A stretch of DNA of 64,000 bases. It comes from JABDIP01 sp965237625 (GTDB taxonomy: Bacteria; Pseudomonadota; Alphaproteobacteria; DSM-16000; Inquilinaceae). The notes beneath the pieces are model-generated. The model saw only the letters and a list, made by a program, of their open reading frames with translations, was not told the DNA's origin and searched no databases. The stretch covers positions 1 through 64,000 of the forward strand of contig CBDEGD010000004.1 of assembly GCA_965237625.1 (NCBI GenBank), read 5' to 3'. Within the stretch, counting starts at the first letter, position 1, and every line of letters begins with the position of its first letter. The translations under genes were made by a program, and so were the position numbers. Below, in pieces: positions 18,045 to 26,124 of this stretch.

Positions 18045-18332
18045 CCACCGGGCGCGGCATTCGCTAAAAATGACAGTGACAGTAACCGAATTACATAGCG
18101 GTCGCGGGAATCCCAGCACAGCGTAGTGAGCATCCTCTCGACGGTAGAGCGCTATGGGATTGAGCTACAGAAATTGCGATGACAGTTTACATAATCCCCA
18201 TTTCCCCTTCTCAGAAGAGAGTCCTGGGGACAATGATCCCAATTCGTATCGAATGCGGCGTACGATCAGCCTAGCCGCGCGGCTACCGGATGCGGGCTCC
18301 AGCAGTGGCCACTTTCGCGGGCAGCCGCCGCG

Positions 18333-19775
18333 CTAATTCTCCAGCATCCGCCGCAGCAGTTCCACATCCTCGGCGAAGGACCGGTCGCCGGCGCAGAGTT
18401 CGTCGATCTTGCGCACGGCGTGCATGACCGTGGTGTGGTCGCGGCCGCCGAATTTGCGGCCGATCTCCGGCAGGGAGCGGGCGGTGAGCTGCTTGGACAA
18501 GTACATCGCCACCTGCCGCGGCCGGGCGACCGAACGCGAGCGCCGGGCGGAATGCATGTCGGCGATCTTGATGTTGTAGTGCTCGGCGACCTTCTTCTGG
18601 ATCTCGTCGATGGTGACCCGGCGGTCATTGGCGCGCAGAAGGTCGTGCAGCAGCTCCTGGGCGCTGTCCAGGGTCACCGGCCTGCCGACCAGCTCGGCAT
18701 GGGCGACCAGCCGGTTCAGCGCGCCCTCCAATTCGCGGACGTTGGAGGTGATCTTGTAGGCGAGGTATTCCAGCACCTTGTCGGGGATGCGCACGCTTTC
18801 CTGGCGCTCGGCCTTGGCCTGCAGGATGCCCAGGCGCAGCTCATAGGTGGTCGGGTGGATGTCGGCGACGAGGCCCCAGCCGAGGCGGGAGCGCAGCCGC
18901 TCCTCCATGCCTTCCAGGTCCGAGGGCGATTTGTCGGCGGAGATCACCACCTGGCGGTTCTGGTCGACCAGGGCGTTGAAGGTGTGGAAGAACTCCTCCT
19001 GGGTGGATTCCTTGCCGCTGATGAACTGCACATCGTCGATCATCAGCACGTCGACCGAGCGAAACATCTCCTTGAAGCCCATGGTGTGCTTGTGCCGGAT
19101 CGCCCGGATGAACTGGTACATGAACTTTTCGGCCGAGAGGTACAGCACCCGGCGTTCCGGCTGCTGGCGGCGGATGTGCCAGGCGATGCCGTGCATCAGA
19201 TGGGTCTTGCCGAGCCCGACGCCGCCATAGAGGAACAGCGGGTTGAAGGTGACCTTGGAAGCCTCCGCGACCCGGCGGGCGGCGGCATGAGCCAGTTCGT
19301 TGGGCTTGCCGACGACAAAATTTTCGAAGTGGAACCGCGGATCGAGCGGCGCGCCGAATTCGGCATCGTCGAGCGGCCCATCACCGACCAGCGCTCTTGG
19401 CGCCGGCCGGGCCGGCGCATGTTTCGACGACTCCGCCGCCGCGCCTGCCATCGGGCGCGATACATTGTAGTTGGGGGCCGCGCCGGCTCCCATGCCATTG
19501 GTCGCCGGAGCCTTCGAGGCCACGAAGATTTCCACCGCGCTCACGGCCTTGTTTTCGATCGACCACAGGGCGCGCAACCGGTCGGCGAAATGGGTCAGCA
19601 CCCAATCGCGCATGAACCGGGTCGGCACCGATATCCGCACCGCGCCATCGTCCAGCTCGGCCAATGTCAGCGGCTTCAGCCAGCTCCGATAGGCGGCCTC
19701 TCCAACCTCCTCGCGTAGCCGGCCGCGCACACGCGCCCATTGCTGATCGATCTCAATTGCTGTGCCCGTGGACAT
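18333..19775 (-). CDS. dnaA: chromosomal replication initiator protein DnaA
   Basis: 480 residues, full length. DnaA binds oriC, opens it and loads the helicase. The N-terminal DnaB-interaction domain (WARVRGRLREEVGEAAYRSW) is followed by a variable linker (about 90-140), an AAA+ domain with Walker A GGVGLGKT (184-191) and Walker B VLMIDDVQF, and a C-terminal helix-turn-helix domain with the DnaA-box recognition motif GGRDHTTVMHAVRKI. It is transcribed leftward after rpsT. The 288 bp between its stop and the lipoprotein gene hold no gene; a 14-base perfect palindrome (TAGCCGCGCGGCTA, 18272-18285) lies 48 bp beyond the stop. Confidence 0.98.
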   Translation of the reverse strand: MSTGTAIEIDQQWARVRGRLREEVGEAAYRSWLKPLTLAELDDGAVRISVPTRFMRDWVLTHFADRLRALWSIENKAVSAVEIFVASKAPATNGMGAGAAPNYNVSRPMAGAAAESSKHAPARPAPRALVGDGPLDDAEFGAPLDPRFHFENFVVGKPNELAHAAARRVAEASKVTFNPLFLYGGVGLGKTHLMHGIAWHIRRQQPERRVLYLSAEKFMYQFIRAIRHKHTMGFKEMFRSVDVLMIDDVQFISGKESTQEEFFHTFNALVDQNRQVVISADKSPSDLEGMEERLRSRLGWGLVADIHPTTYELRLGILQAKAERQESVRIPDKVLEYLAYKITSNVRELEGALNRLVAHAELVGRPVTLDSAQELLHDLLRANDRRVTIDEIQKKVAEHYNIKIADMHSARRSRSVARPRQVAMYLSKQLTARSLPEIGRKFGGRDHTTVMHAVRKIDELCAGDRSFAEDVELLRRMLEN

Positions 19776-20386
19776 CTCAACCTTCCCTGTACCCGCCCGC
19801 TTTTTTTCGCAGCGCTGCCTCTACGACCGCTTTCGGACGCCTCAGCCCCGGCCCGTTCGAACCGTTGCTTCAACCATGCGATGACACGCCCCCTCATGTT
19901 CAGATGCCGGGGATTCCAGAGCAGGAACCCAAAAGTCGACACCATCCCACCAGTATAGTGGCACTCGGTTCCAGGTTGGTCCGTGTGCCTTTATTAGCCC
20001 AAAACCGGGCAATAGAAATCCTTATCTGGCCTTATAAGACCATTCCCAAATCTTGTTAAGTTGTACGTTAGTATTTTTTGCCGGCTGGCGGGGCGAATGC
20101 TTATATCCTAGAAGCACTCACCCCCTCATATCTGGAACCCGGCGATCCGTTCTGGTACGAATTGTTACTTCGCCCTGAGTTTTTGTTTGGCGAACTCATC
20201 TGGGCATCATAAGCCCGACGGGTACGGCTGACAACGGAACAAAAGATGATCGGCCGAAAAAAGCACAAATCGTGCGCGGAATTGGTTGGGAATCGGTTGG
20301 ATTGACAGACCGGACGTCGAAAGGGAGTTGGCGGATTTCGACGCCGTTCGGCCCGGATTTATCCAGGCCGGCGCGTCATGAGGCTT
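19776..20386. other. dnaA-rpsT intergenic region, 611 bp
   Basis: Both flanking genes are on the minus strand, so this holds the dnaA leader and promoter. The stretch 19985-20270 is clearly more AT-rich than its surroundings and has several A- and T-runs. I searched by eye for TTATCCACA-like DnaA boxes on both strands and found no convincing match, so I do not call an origin. Short frames present have no coding character. Confidence 0.6.
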
Positions 20387-20647
20387 TTAAAGTGCGCGGA
20401 TACGTCGCGACAGGCCGGACAGCCGTCGCGCGGCGGTGTTCTTGTGCATCACGCCCTTGGTGACCCCGCGGTGGATCTCCGGCTGCGCTTCCCGGAACGC
20501 CAGGTTGGCGGCGTCCTTGTCACCCTTCTCGATCGCCATCTCGACCTTTTTCATAAAGGTCCGGATACGGCCGACACGATTTCGGTTGACCGCCGTGCGA
20601 CGGGCGATCTGACGGATGGACTTCTTTGCTGATCGACTATTGGCCAT
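20387..20647 (-). CDS. rpsT: 30S ribosomal protein S20
   Basis: 86 residues from the ATG at 20645-20647; typical length. S20 is a basic helical protein that binds 16S rRNA early in 30S assembly. MANSRSAKKSIRQIARR, the FMKKVEMAIEKGDK helix and the C-terminal GVMHKNTAARRLSGLSRRI are diagnostic. A 45-codon upstream extension is rejected because the ribosomal protein begins at MANS. Adjacency to dnaA is common in Alphaproteobacteria. Confidence 0.97.
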   Translation of the reverse strand: MANSRSAKKSIRQIARRTAVNRNRVGRIRTFMKKVEMAIEKGDKDAANLAFREAQPEIHRGVTKGVMHKNTAARRLSGLSRRIRAL

Positions 20648-20814
20648 GTGACAATTCCGTTGTGGCCCGAACGTCTTCAGTTCGGGAGCCGGCCTTATAG
20701 AGAGCGCCTCGCCGCACGTCAAGCCGACTCGGTCGGCGAAACGCCTGTTCTTGACGACACGCACGGGCACGGCATCGACCATACGGGCCGGAGTGGCAGG
20801 CGATTGGAGAGTTT

Positions 20815-21588
20815 CTAGCGGTTCTTGAAATCCGGCTGCCGCTTCTCCGCGAAAGCGGCCATGCCTTCCTTCTGGTCCTCGGTGGCGAAGGTGGAATGGA
20901 ATACCCGACGCTCGAAAAGGATGCCCTCGGCCATGGTGCTCTCGTAGGCGCGATTGACCGCTTCCTTGGCCATCAGCACGATCGGCTGCGACATATCGCC
21001 GATGCGGTCGGCCACCTTGATCGCCTCATCGACCAGCTCGGCGCTTGGCACCACCCGGCTGACCAGACCGGCGCGCTCGGCTTCCTGCGCATCCATCATG
21101 CGTCCGGTCAGGCACATTTCCATGGCCTTGGACTTGCCGACAAAACGGGTAAGCCGCTGCGTGCCGCCGGAACCGGGGATCGTGCCGATGGTGATTTCCG
21201 GCTGGCCGAATTTGGCATTCTCGCCGGCGATGATGAAATCGCACATCATGGCGATCTCGCAGCCGCCGCCCAGCGCATAGCCGGCCACCGCCGCGATCAC
21301 CGGCTTTCGGGTGCCGGCCAGGCGCTGCCAATTGTCGATGAAATTGCCGCTATGGGCATCCATGAAAGATTTGCCCGCCATCTCCTTGATGTCGGCTCCG
21401 GCCGCGAAGGCCTTCTCCGAGCCGGTGAGCACGATGCAGGCGATCCCGTCATCGGCCTCGAAGGCATCCAGTGCCTGGGCTAGCTCGGTGATCAGGGCAT
21501 CGTTGAGAGCGTTCAGCGCCTTGGGGCGATTGAAGGTAATCAGCCCGGTCTTGCCGCGCGTCTCAACAATGATGTTCTCATAAGGCAT
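20815..21588 (-). CDS. enoyl-CoA hydratase (crotonase family)
   Basis: 257 residues from the ATG at 21586-21588, preceded by AGGAG repeats. Crotonases hydrate trans-2-enoyl-CoA in beta-oxidation. The oxyanion-hole motifs are AFAAGADIKEM and the GYALGGGCEIAMMCD segment; the two catalytic glutamates fit the positions in QPEITIGTIPGSGGTQRL. The protein is very close in pattern to short-chain enoyl-CoA hydratases found next to mutM in many Rhodospirillales and Rhizobiales. The 170-bp gap to rpsT shows nothing definite. Confidence 0.95.
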   Translation of the reverse strand: MPYENIIVETRGKTGLITFNRPKALNALNDALITELAQALDAFEADDGIACIVLTGSEKAFAAGADIKEMAGKSFMDAHSGNFIDNWQRLAGTRKPVIAAVAGYALGGGCEIAMMCDFIIAGENAKFGQPEITIGTIPGSGGTQRLTRFVGKSKAMEMCLTGRMMDAQEAERAGLVSRVVPSAELVDEAIKVADRIGDMSQPIVLMAKEAVNRAYESTMAEGILFERRVFHSTFATEDQKEGMAAFAEKRQPDFKNR

Positions 21589-21762
21589 GTCGGGCGAACT
21601 CCTGGGAACTCCTGGATGGTCGATCGCCGCGCCGAAATGCGCATGTGCACCCGGCGACCGCCCCAAAACCATGTCCCCTAATCCGGGATCACAGCGGGCG
21701 GGCGGCGGCTCCGACGCCCACCGAGGGACCGGCGCCACCGTCGCGGCGGCACTGCTATAGCA

Positions 21763-22626
21763 TCACCTCTGCCGCAACGGGCAATAGAAAGTGCTGCGGC
21801 CGGATTGCACCATGCGGCGCACGCCCCCGGTCTGTTCCGGTTCGCAGCGGCAATCCCGGCAGGCTTCGCCCTCACGGCCATAAACCGCCCAGGCGTGCTG
21901 AAAATAACCAAGCTCGCCATCGGTCTGCACATAATCCCGAAGCGACGAACCGCCGGCCGCGATGGCAGCCTCCAGCACCTCGCGGATCGCCGGCACCAAA
22001 CGTTCCGCGCGTTGCCCGGCGACGCTGGCGGCGAGCCGGCGCGGCGAGATGCCGGACATGAACAGCGCCTCGCAGACATAGATATTGCCCAGCCCGGCGA
22101 CCACGCGCTGATCGAGCAACGCCGCTTTGATCGGTGTGCGGCGGCCGGCCAGCTTGGCCGACAGATAGGGCGCGTTGAAAGCGTTGCCGAGTGGCTCCGG
22201 CCCCAGATCCGCCAGCAGCCGATGCCGGTCCAGCTCGGCGGCCGGCACCAGATCCATCATCCCGAACCGCCTTGTGTCGTTGAATGTCACCACCGTGCCG
22301 TCGCCGGCATGGAAGACCACATGGTCGTGCTTCTCCGGCGTGAACCCGGCGGCCCGGTCCGGCGGCAGGACCATCATGCGCCCGGCCATGCCGAGATGGA
22401 TCATCAACACCATGCTGTCTTCGGCATTGGCATCCAAATGAATGAGGATGTATTTCGCCCGGCGGGAGATGCGGTCGATCCGCCGGCCGGCCAGCCGCTC
22501 GGTGAACCGCTCGGGCAGGGGGAACCGCAGATCGGGGCGGTGCTGGTCCACCTGGCGCAGCACCTGCCCCTCCAGTTTGGCGGACAGGCCGCGGCAAACG
22601 GTCTCGACTTCGGGAAGCTCCGGCAT
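21763..22626 (-). CDS. mutM: formamidopyrimidine-DNA glycosylase (Fpg/MutM)
   Basis: 287 residues beginning MPELPEVET, where Pro1 (after Met removal) is the catalytic nucleophile and Glu2 assists. The enzyme excises 8-oxoguanine and nicks the AP site. The helix-two-turn-helix region contains QRVVAGLGNIYVCEAL. The C-terminal zinc finger is atypical: three cysteines upstream (CRDCRC) and then FYCPLRQR, where the usual CPxCQ has Arg in place of the last Cys. Four cysteines remain, so zinc may still bind in an altered arrangement. It is divergent from ubiE across 82 bp. Confidence 0.95.
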   Translation of the reverse strand: MPELPEVETVCRGLSAKLEGQVLRQVDQHRPDLRFPLPERFTERLAGRRIDRISRRAKYILIHLDANAEDSMVLMIHLGMAGRMMVLPPDRAAGFTPEKHDHVVFHAGDGTVVTFNDTRRFGMMDLVPAAELDRHRLLADLGPEPLGNAFNAPYLSAKLAGRRTPIKAALLDQRVVAGLGNIYVCEALFMSGISPRRLAASVAGQRAERLVPAIREVLEAAIAAGGSSLRDYVQTDGELGYFQHAWAVYGREGEACRDCRCEPEQTGGVRRMVQSGRSTFYCPLRQR

Positions 22627-22708
22627 GGCCGGACGGTAGCCCCTATTCGGTGCCCCGGCCAAGGCCGCAGATCGCAAACCGGGCTCGCAACATACCCCCT
22701 GGAGCGCT

Positions 22709-23509
22709 ATGGTCGGCGCCATGTCCAGACAGACCGCAGACGATACAGACGCTGGCACCAGCACCGGGCCGGAATCCCGTTGGTTCGGCGATCGTGCAGT
22801 CGATCCGGATGAAAAGACCGGCCTTGTGCACGGTGTCTTCTCCAACGTCGCCAGCCGCTACGATCTGATGAACGATCTGATGAGCGGCGGCATCCATCGC
22901 CTGTGGAAATCGCGGCTGATCTCGATGATCCAGCCCCGGCCCGGCGAGCAGCTTCTCGACGTTGCCGGCGGCACCGGCGATATCTCCATGCGGTTCCTGA
23001 ACGCCGCCGGAGAAGGGGCGGGCGCCACGATCTGCGACCTGACTGAGAGCATGGTAAGGGTCGGCCGCGACCGCGCCATCGACCGGGGTCGGATAAGCGG
23101 GCTCGATTTCGTGGTCGGTAACGCGGAAAGCCTGCCGATCGCCGACGCATCGGTCGATGTCTACACCATCGCCTTTGGGCTGCGGAACGTGACCCGCATC
23201 GATCCGGCACTGGCCGAGGCGAGGCGGGTGCTGAAACCGGGCGGACGGTTCTTCTGTCTGGAATTCAGCCAGGTGGTGCTGCCTGCATTTCGGCGAATTT
23301 ACGATGCCTATTCCTACGCGGCGATCCCCCGGCTGGGCGCGCTGGTGGCCGGCGACCGCGACAGCTACCAGTATCTGGTGGAGAGCATTCGCCGGTTCCC
23401 GGATCAACCGACTCTGGCCGAACGCATGACCGATTCCGGTCTGGCCCGGGCCCGCTGGCAGAACCTGTCCGGCGGCATCGCGGCGATCCACACCGGCTGG
23501 CGGACCTGA
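22709..23509 (+). CDS. ubiE: demethylmenaquinone/ubiquinone C-methyltransferase UbiE
   Basis: 266 residues from ATG 22709, four bases after GGAG (another ATG lies at 22721). The SAM-dependent enzyme methylates the quinone ring in ubiquinone synthesis. Diagnostic stretches are FSNVASRYDLMNDLMSGGIH, the SAM motif LLDVAGGTGDI, FGLRNVTRIDPAL and EFSQVVLPAFRRIYDAYS. In many Alphaproteobacteria ubiB follows directly; here two very small exported-protein genes follow and then coaBC. Confidence 0.97.
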   Translation: MVGAMSRQTADDTDAGTSTGPESRWFGDRAVDPDEKTGLVHGVFSNVASRYDLMNDLMSGGIHRLWKSRLISMIQPRPGEQLLDVAGGTGDISMRFLNAAGEGAGATICDLTESMVRVGRDRAIDRGRISGLDFVVGNAESLPIADASVDVYTIAFGLRNVTRIDPALAEARRVLKPGGRFFCLEFSQVVLPAFRRIYDAYSYAAIPRLGALVAGDRDSYQYLVESIRRFPDQPTLAERMTDSGLARARWQNLSGGIAAIHTGWRT

Positions 23510-23595
23510 ACCGCCGCCCAAGCCCGGCGACGCCATCTTATTGCCATGCCAGGCCGCTAGCGAAGAGCCAAATCCAACCAAGAGGATCAGTCCGC

Positions 23596-23736
23596 ATGTC
23601 GTCAATTCTGCGCGTAACCGTGTTGTTGGCCGCCCTGATGGGGGTCGCGGCGACTGCCACCGCCTGCAACACGATCAAGGGGATCGGTCGTGACATCGAG
23701 GGTGGCGCCGAGAAGGTCGAGGACGCCTTGGAGTAG
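23596..23736 (+). CDS. entericidin A/B-like small lipoprotein
   Basis: 46 residues. A short basic start and hydrophobic stretch (VTVLLAALMGVAATATA) end at a lipidation cysteine followed by NTIKGIGRDIEGG, the entericidin family pattern. In E. coli the entericidin locus encodes a toxin/antidote lipoprotein pair tied to stationary phase, but most alphaproteobacterial homologues are uncharacterised. AGAGGA lies ten bases before the ATG. Only one copy is present. It sits between ubiE and another small exported protein. Confidence 0.85.
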   Translation: MSSILRVTVLLAALMGVAATATACNTIKGIGRDIEGGAEKVEDALE

Positions 23737-23845
23737 CCCCGCGAAACAACCTTGCGAATTAGCGGGTTTCCGGGCGTCGGACATTGACACCCCGCAATGC
23801 CTCAACCATCGTCCCAATTGGGGGCTCCAACCGAGGAGACGATTC

Positions 23846-24034
23846 ATGTGCAAGATTGTGACCGGTGCGGTCGCCTTCGCATTTGCCATCGCTCTTGCAG
23901 CGCCGGCGATGGCCGGCGGCAATTGCGGCTATGGCCATGAGCAGACCGCTCAGACGACTCCGCCTGTGGTCGCCCAGACCACGGCGCCAGTTCTGACGGT
24001 CACGCCGCCACCGGCGGACGCTCCGAAAGGCTGA
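23846..24034 (+). CDS. small exported protein of unknown function
   Basis: 62 residues from ATG 23846, with a strong CGAGGAG eight bases upstream. The signal peptide is clear (IVTGAVAFAFAIALAAPAMA, cleavage after AMA). The mature 39 residues begin GGNCGYGHEQT, with one cysteine, then a Thr/Pro-rich tail. No recognised domain. A strong terminator follows at 24084, so this gene ends a transcription unit. Confidence 0.75.
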   Translation: MCKIVTGAVAFAFAIALAAPAMAGGNCGYGHEQTAQTTPPVVAQTTAPVLTVTPPPADAPKG

Positions 24035-24083
24035 CCACGAGCAGGTATTGGCGGGCGAGTGCCCGGCATCCAGGACGGAATTC

Positions 24084-24114
24084 AAAAGGACCCGCCGACA
24101 GGCGGGTCCTTTTT
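24084..24114 (+). terminator. Rho-independent terminator
   Basis: The stem AAAAGGACCCGCC pairs perfectly with GGCGGGTCCTTTT around the loop GACA, followed by more T and CT. It lies 50 bp after the stop of the small exported protein and about 75 bp before coaBC. It is the clearest intrinsic terminator in the window. Confidence 0.93.
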
Positions 24115-24188
24115 CTTGCCGACACCCGATCGGCCGCCTATTTTCATTCCACAGCCATGCGCTGTTCAATCTTTGGATTTTACCGACA

Positions 24189-25397
24189 ATGAACGGAAAA
24201 CGGCTGCTGCTGATCGTCTCCGGCGGTATCGCGGCGTACAAATCGTTGGAGCTGATCCGGCGCCTGCGGGAACGCGGTGCTGCGGTGCGCTGCGTGCTGA
24301 CCGCCGGCGGGGCGCAGTTCGTCACGCCGTTGTCGCTCGCCGCCCTCTCCGAGGACAAAGTCTATGGCGATCTGTTCTCGCTGACCGACGAGGCGGAGAT
24401 GGGGCATATCCAGCTCTCCCGCGATGCCGACCTGCTGGTGGTCGCGCCGGCCAGCGCCGATATCCTGGCGAAGATGGCCGGCGGGCTGGCCGACGATCTG
24501 GCCACCACCGCCCTGCTCGCCACCGACAAGCCGGTGCTGGTAGCCCCGGCGATGAATGTTCGGATGTGGGAACACGCCGCGACCCGCGCCAATCTGGCGC
24601 AGTTGGAGACGCGCGGTCTCCATCGGGTCGGCCCCAATGAAGGCGACATGGCCTGCGGCGAATACGGTCCCGGTCGCATGGCCGAGCCGGCGGAAATCGT
24701 CGATGCGGTTGCCGCGCTTCTGGGCGCCGCCGGAACCGGGCGGCTGGCCGGCCGCCGCGCTGTGGTGACCAGCGGCCCGACCCATGAGCCGATCGACCCG
24801 GTGCGCTATATCGCCAACCGGTCCTCCGGCAAGCAGGGGCACGCCATCGCCGCCGCCCTGGCGCGGCTGGGCGCGGAGACCCGGCTGGTCACCGGCCCGA
24901 CCAGCGAACCCGACCCGCCCGGCGTGTCGGTCTCCCATGTACAGACCGCGCGCGACATGCTGGCCGCCTGCGAGGACTCCCTGCCGGCCGACATCGCCGT
25001 CTGCGCCGCGGCGGTGGCCGATTGGCGGGCGGCGACGGAGGCCGGTCAGAAGGTCAAGAAATCCGGCAAGCAGCCGCCGGCCCTGAAGCTGGTCGAAAAC
25101 CCCGATATCCTGGCCAGCCTGAGCACCGCCGGAAACCGCCGCCCCGGCTTGGTGGTGGGGTTTGCCGCGGAGACCGAGACCGTCATCGCCCATGCCCGGG
25201 CCAAGCTGGCCCGAAAGGGCTGCGACTGGATCGTCGCCAACGATGTATCGGCCGCGACCGGCACCTTCGGCGGCGCAACCAATACGGTGCATCTGATCCG
25301 GGGCGATTTGGTCGAGGATTGGCCCTCCATGTCCAAACAGGCCGTCGGCGACAAACTCGCCGTCGCTATCGCCGAGCATTTCGAGACTTGCACCTAG
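24189..25397 (+). CDS. coaBC: bifunctional phosphopantothenoylcysteine decarboxylase / phosphopantothenate-cysteine ligase
   Basis: 402 residues from ATG 24189. The N-terminal CoaC half (FMN flavoprotein) has VSGGIAAYKSLELIRRL, the catalytic PAMNVRMWEH motif and the active-site-lid cysteine in GDMACGEYGPGRM. The C-terminal CoaB half has TSGPTHEPIDPVRYIANRSS, a catalytic-lysine stretch and the VANDVS motif. It carries out two steps of CoA synthesis. Oddly, the last codons and the TAG stop lie inside the left arm of an inverted-repeat element (25389-25652), so the natural C-terminus was probably replaced when the element arrived. There is no strong Shine-Dalgarno. Confidence 0.97.
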   Translation: MNGKRLLLIVSGGIAAYKSLELIRRLRERGAAVRCVLTAGGAQFVTPLSLAALSEDKVYGDLFSLTDEAEMGHIQLSRDADLLVVAPASADILAKMAGGLADDLATTALLATDKPVLVAPAMNVRMWEHAATRANLAQLETRGLHRVGPNEGDMACGEYGPGRMAEPAEIVDAVAALLGAAGTGRLAGRRAVVTSGPTHEPIDPVRYIANRSSGKQGHAIAAALARLGAETRLVTGPTSEPDPPGVSVSHVQTARDMLAACEDSLPADIAVCAAAVADWRAATEAGQKVKKSGKQPPALKLVENPDILASLSTAGNRRPGLVVGFAAETETVIAHARAKLARKGCDWIVANDVSAATGTFGGATNTVHLIRGDLVEDWPSMSKQAVGDKLAVAIAEHFETCT

Positions 25398-25652
25398 GAA
25401 CGGTGATGATGACTCCTTTCACCGGAGCGATTTTGCCCGTCGGCAAGGCGCGCGTTGCGCCGTTGTGCAGGGCACAACAAGCGGCACGCAACGCGGCCGA
25501 CTGGCATAATCGCCTGGCCTTCGGTGGCGCGCATTGGGTCGCCGGGTGCGTTGCGCTGCTTGCCCGATTCACTGCATCGCGCCGCACACCGGGTCTGCCC
25601 GGCGACCCAATGCGCGCCATGAGAGGTGTCATCATCTCCGTTCCTAGGTGCA
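25389..25652. mobile_element. MITE-like element with nested inverted repeats between coaBC and dut
   Basis: The terminal inverted repeats are 25 bases with one mismatch: left 25389-25413 (starting TGCACCTAGGAACGG), right 25628-25652. Inside, a perfect 21-base pair lies at 25526-25546 and 25598-25618, close to the right terminus. The left half has further pairing arms around TTGTGC/GCACAA. The element has no transposase and is open in several frames on both strands, giving spurious proteins. The left arm contains the coaBC stop codon and the right end lies 4 bases from the dut start. It resembles the element at 9111 in layout but not in sequence. Confidence 0.75.
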
Positions 25653-25656
25653 GATC

Positions 25657-26124
25657 ATGAACGACGTTACCGTTTCGGTGACCCGGCTGCTCCATGGCCG
25701 GGATCTGCCGCTGCCCGCCTATGCCAGCCCGCACGCCGCCGGCATGGATCTGCTGGCCGCGATCGATGACGAGCTGGTACTGGCTGCCGGTGCGCGGGTG
25801 CTCGTGCCAACCGGCATCGCGATGGCCCTGCCACCCGGCCATGAGGCGCAAATACGGCCGCGCTCCGGCCTGGCCCTGCGGCATGGGCTGACGGTGCTGA
25901 ACAGCCCCGGCACCATCGATGCCGACTACCGCGGCGAGGTCGGGGTCATCCTGATCAATCTGGGGGAGGCGCCGGTCACCCTGACAAGGGGTATGCGGAT
26001 CGCCCAGTTGGTGGTCGCCCGATGCGCCGCCGTGCGCTGGGACGAACGCGCCACGCTGGAGGATACCGAGCGCGGCGCCGACGGCTTCGGCTCAACCGGG
26101 CTACACCCGGCGGAGGCGGGCTGA
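25657..26124 (+). CDS. dut: deoxyuridine 5'-triphosphate nucleotidohydrolase (dUTPase)
   Basis: 155 residues from ATG 25657 (a GTG three codons upstream lies inside the repeat element). The trimeric enzyme splits dUTP to dUMP and pyrophosphate, keeping uracil out of DNA. The five conserved motifs are visible, including AGMDLLAA, PRSGLALRHG, GTIDADYRGE, RIAQLVV and the C-terminal GADGFGSTG. It normally follows coaBC in this group. The stop overlaps the next gene start (TGATG). Confidence 0.97.
   Translation: MNDVTVSVTRLLHGRDLPLPAYASPHAAGMDLLAAIDDELVLAAGARVLVPTGIAMALPPGHEAQIRPRSGLALRHGLTVLNSPGTIDADYRGEVGVILINLGEAPVTLTRGMRIAQLVVARCAAVRWDERATLEDTERGADGFGSTGLHPAEAG

Noticed and set aside
18420..19718. 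432-codon frame opposite dnaA
   Set aside because: Antisense to an unquestionable dnaA; composition follows dnaA codon periodicity.
19776..20386. Origin of replication in the dnaA-rpsT gap
   Set aside because: AT-rich, but no TTATCCACA-like boxes found by eye on either strand; in this class the origin often lies elsewhere.
25366..25884. 172-codon minus-strand frame
   Set aside because: Runs through the repeat element and antisense to dut.
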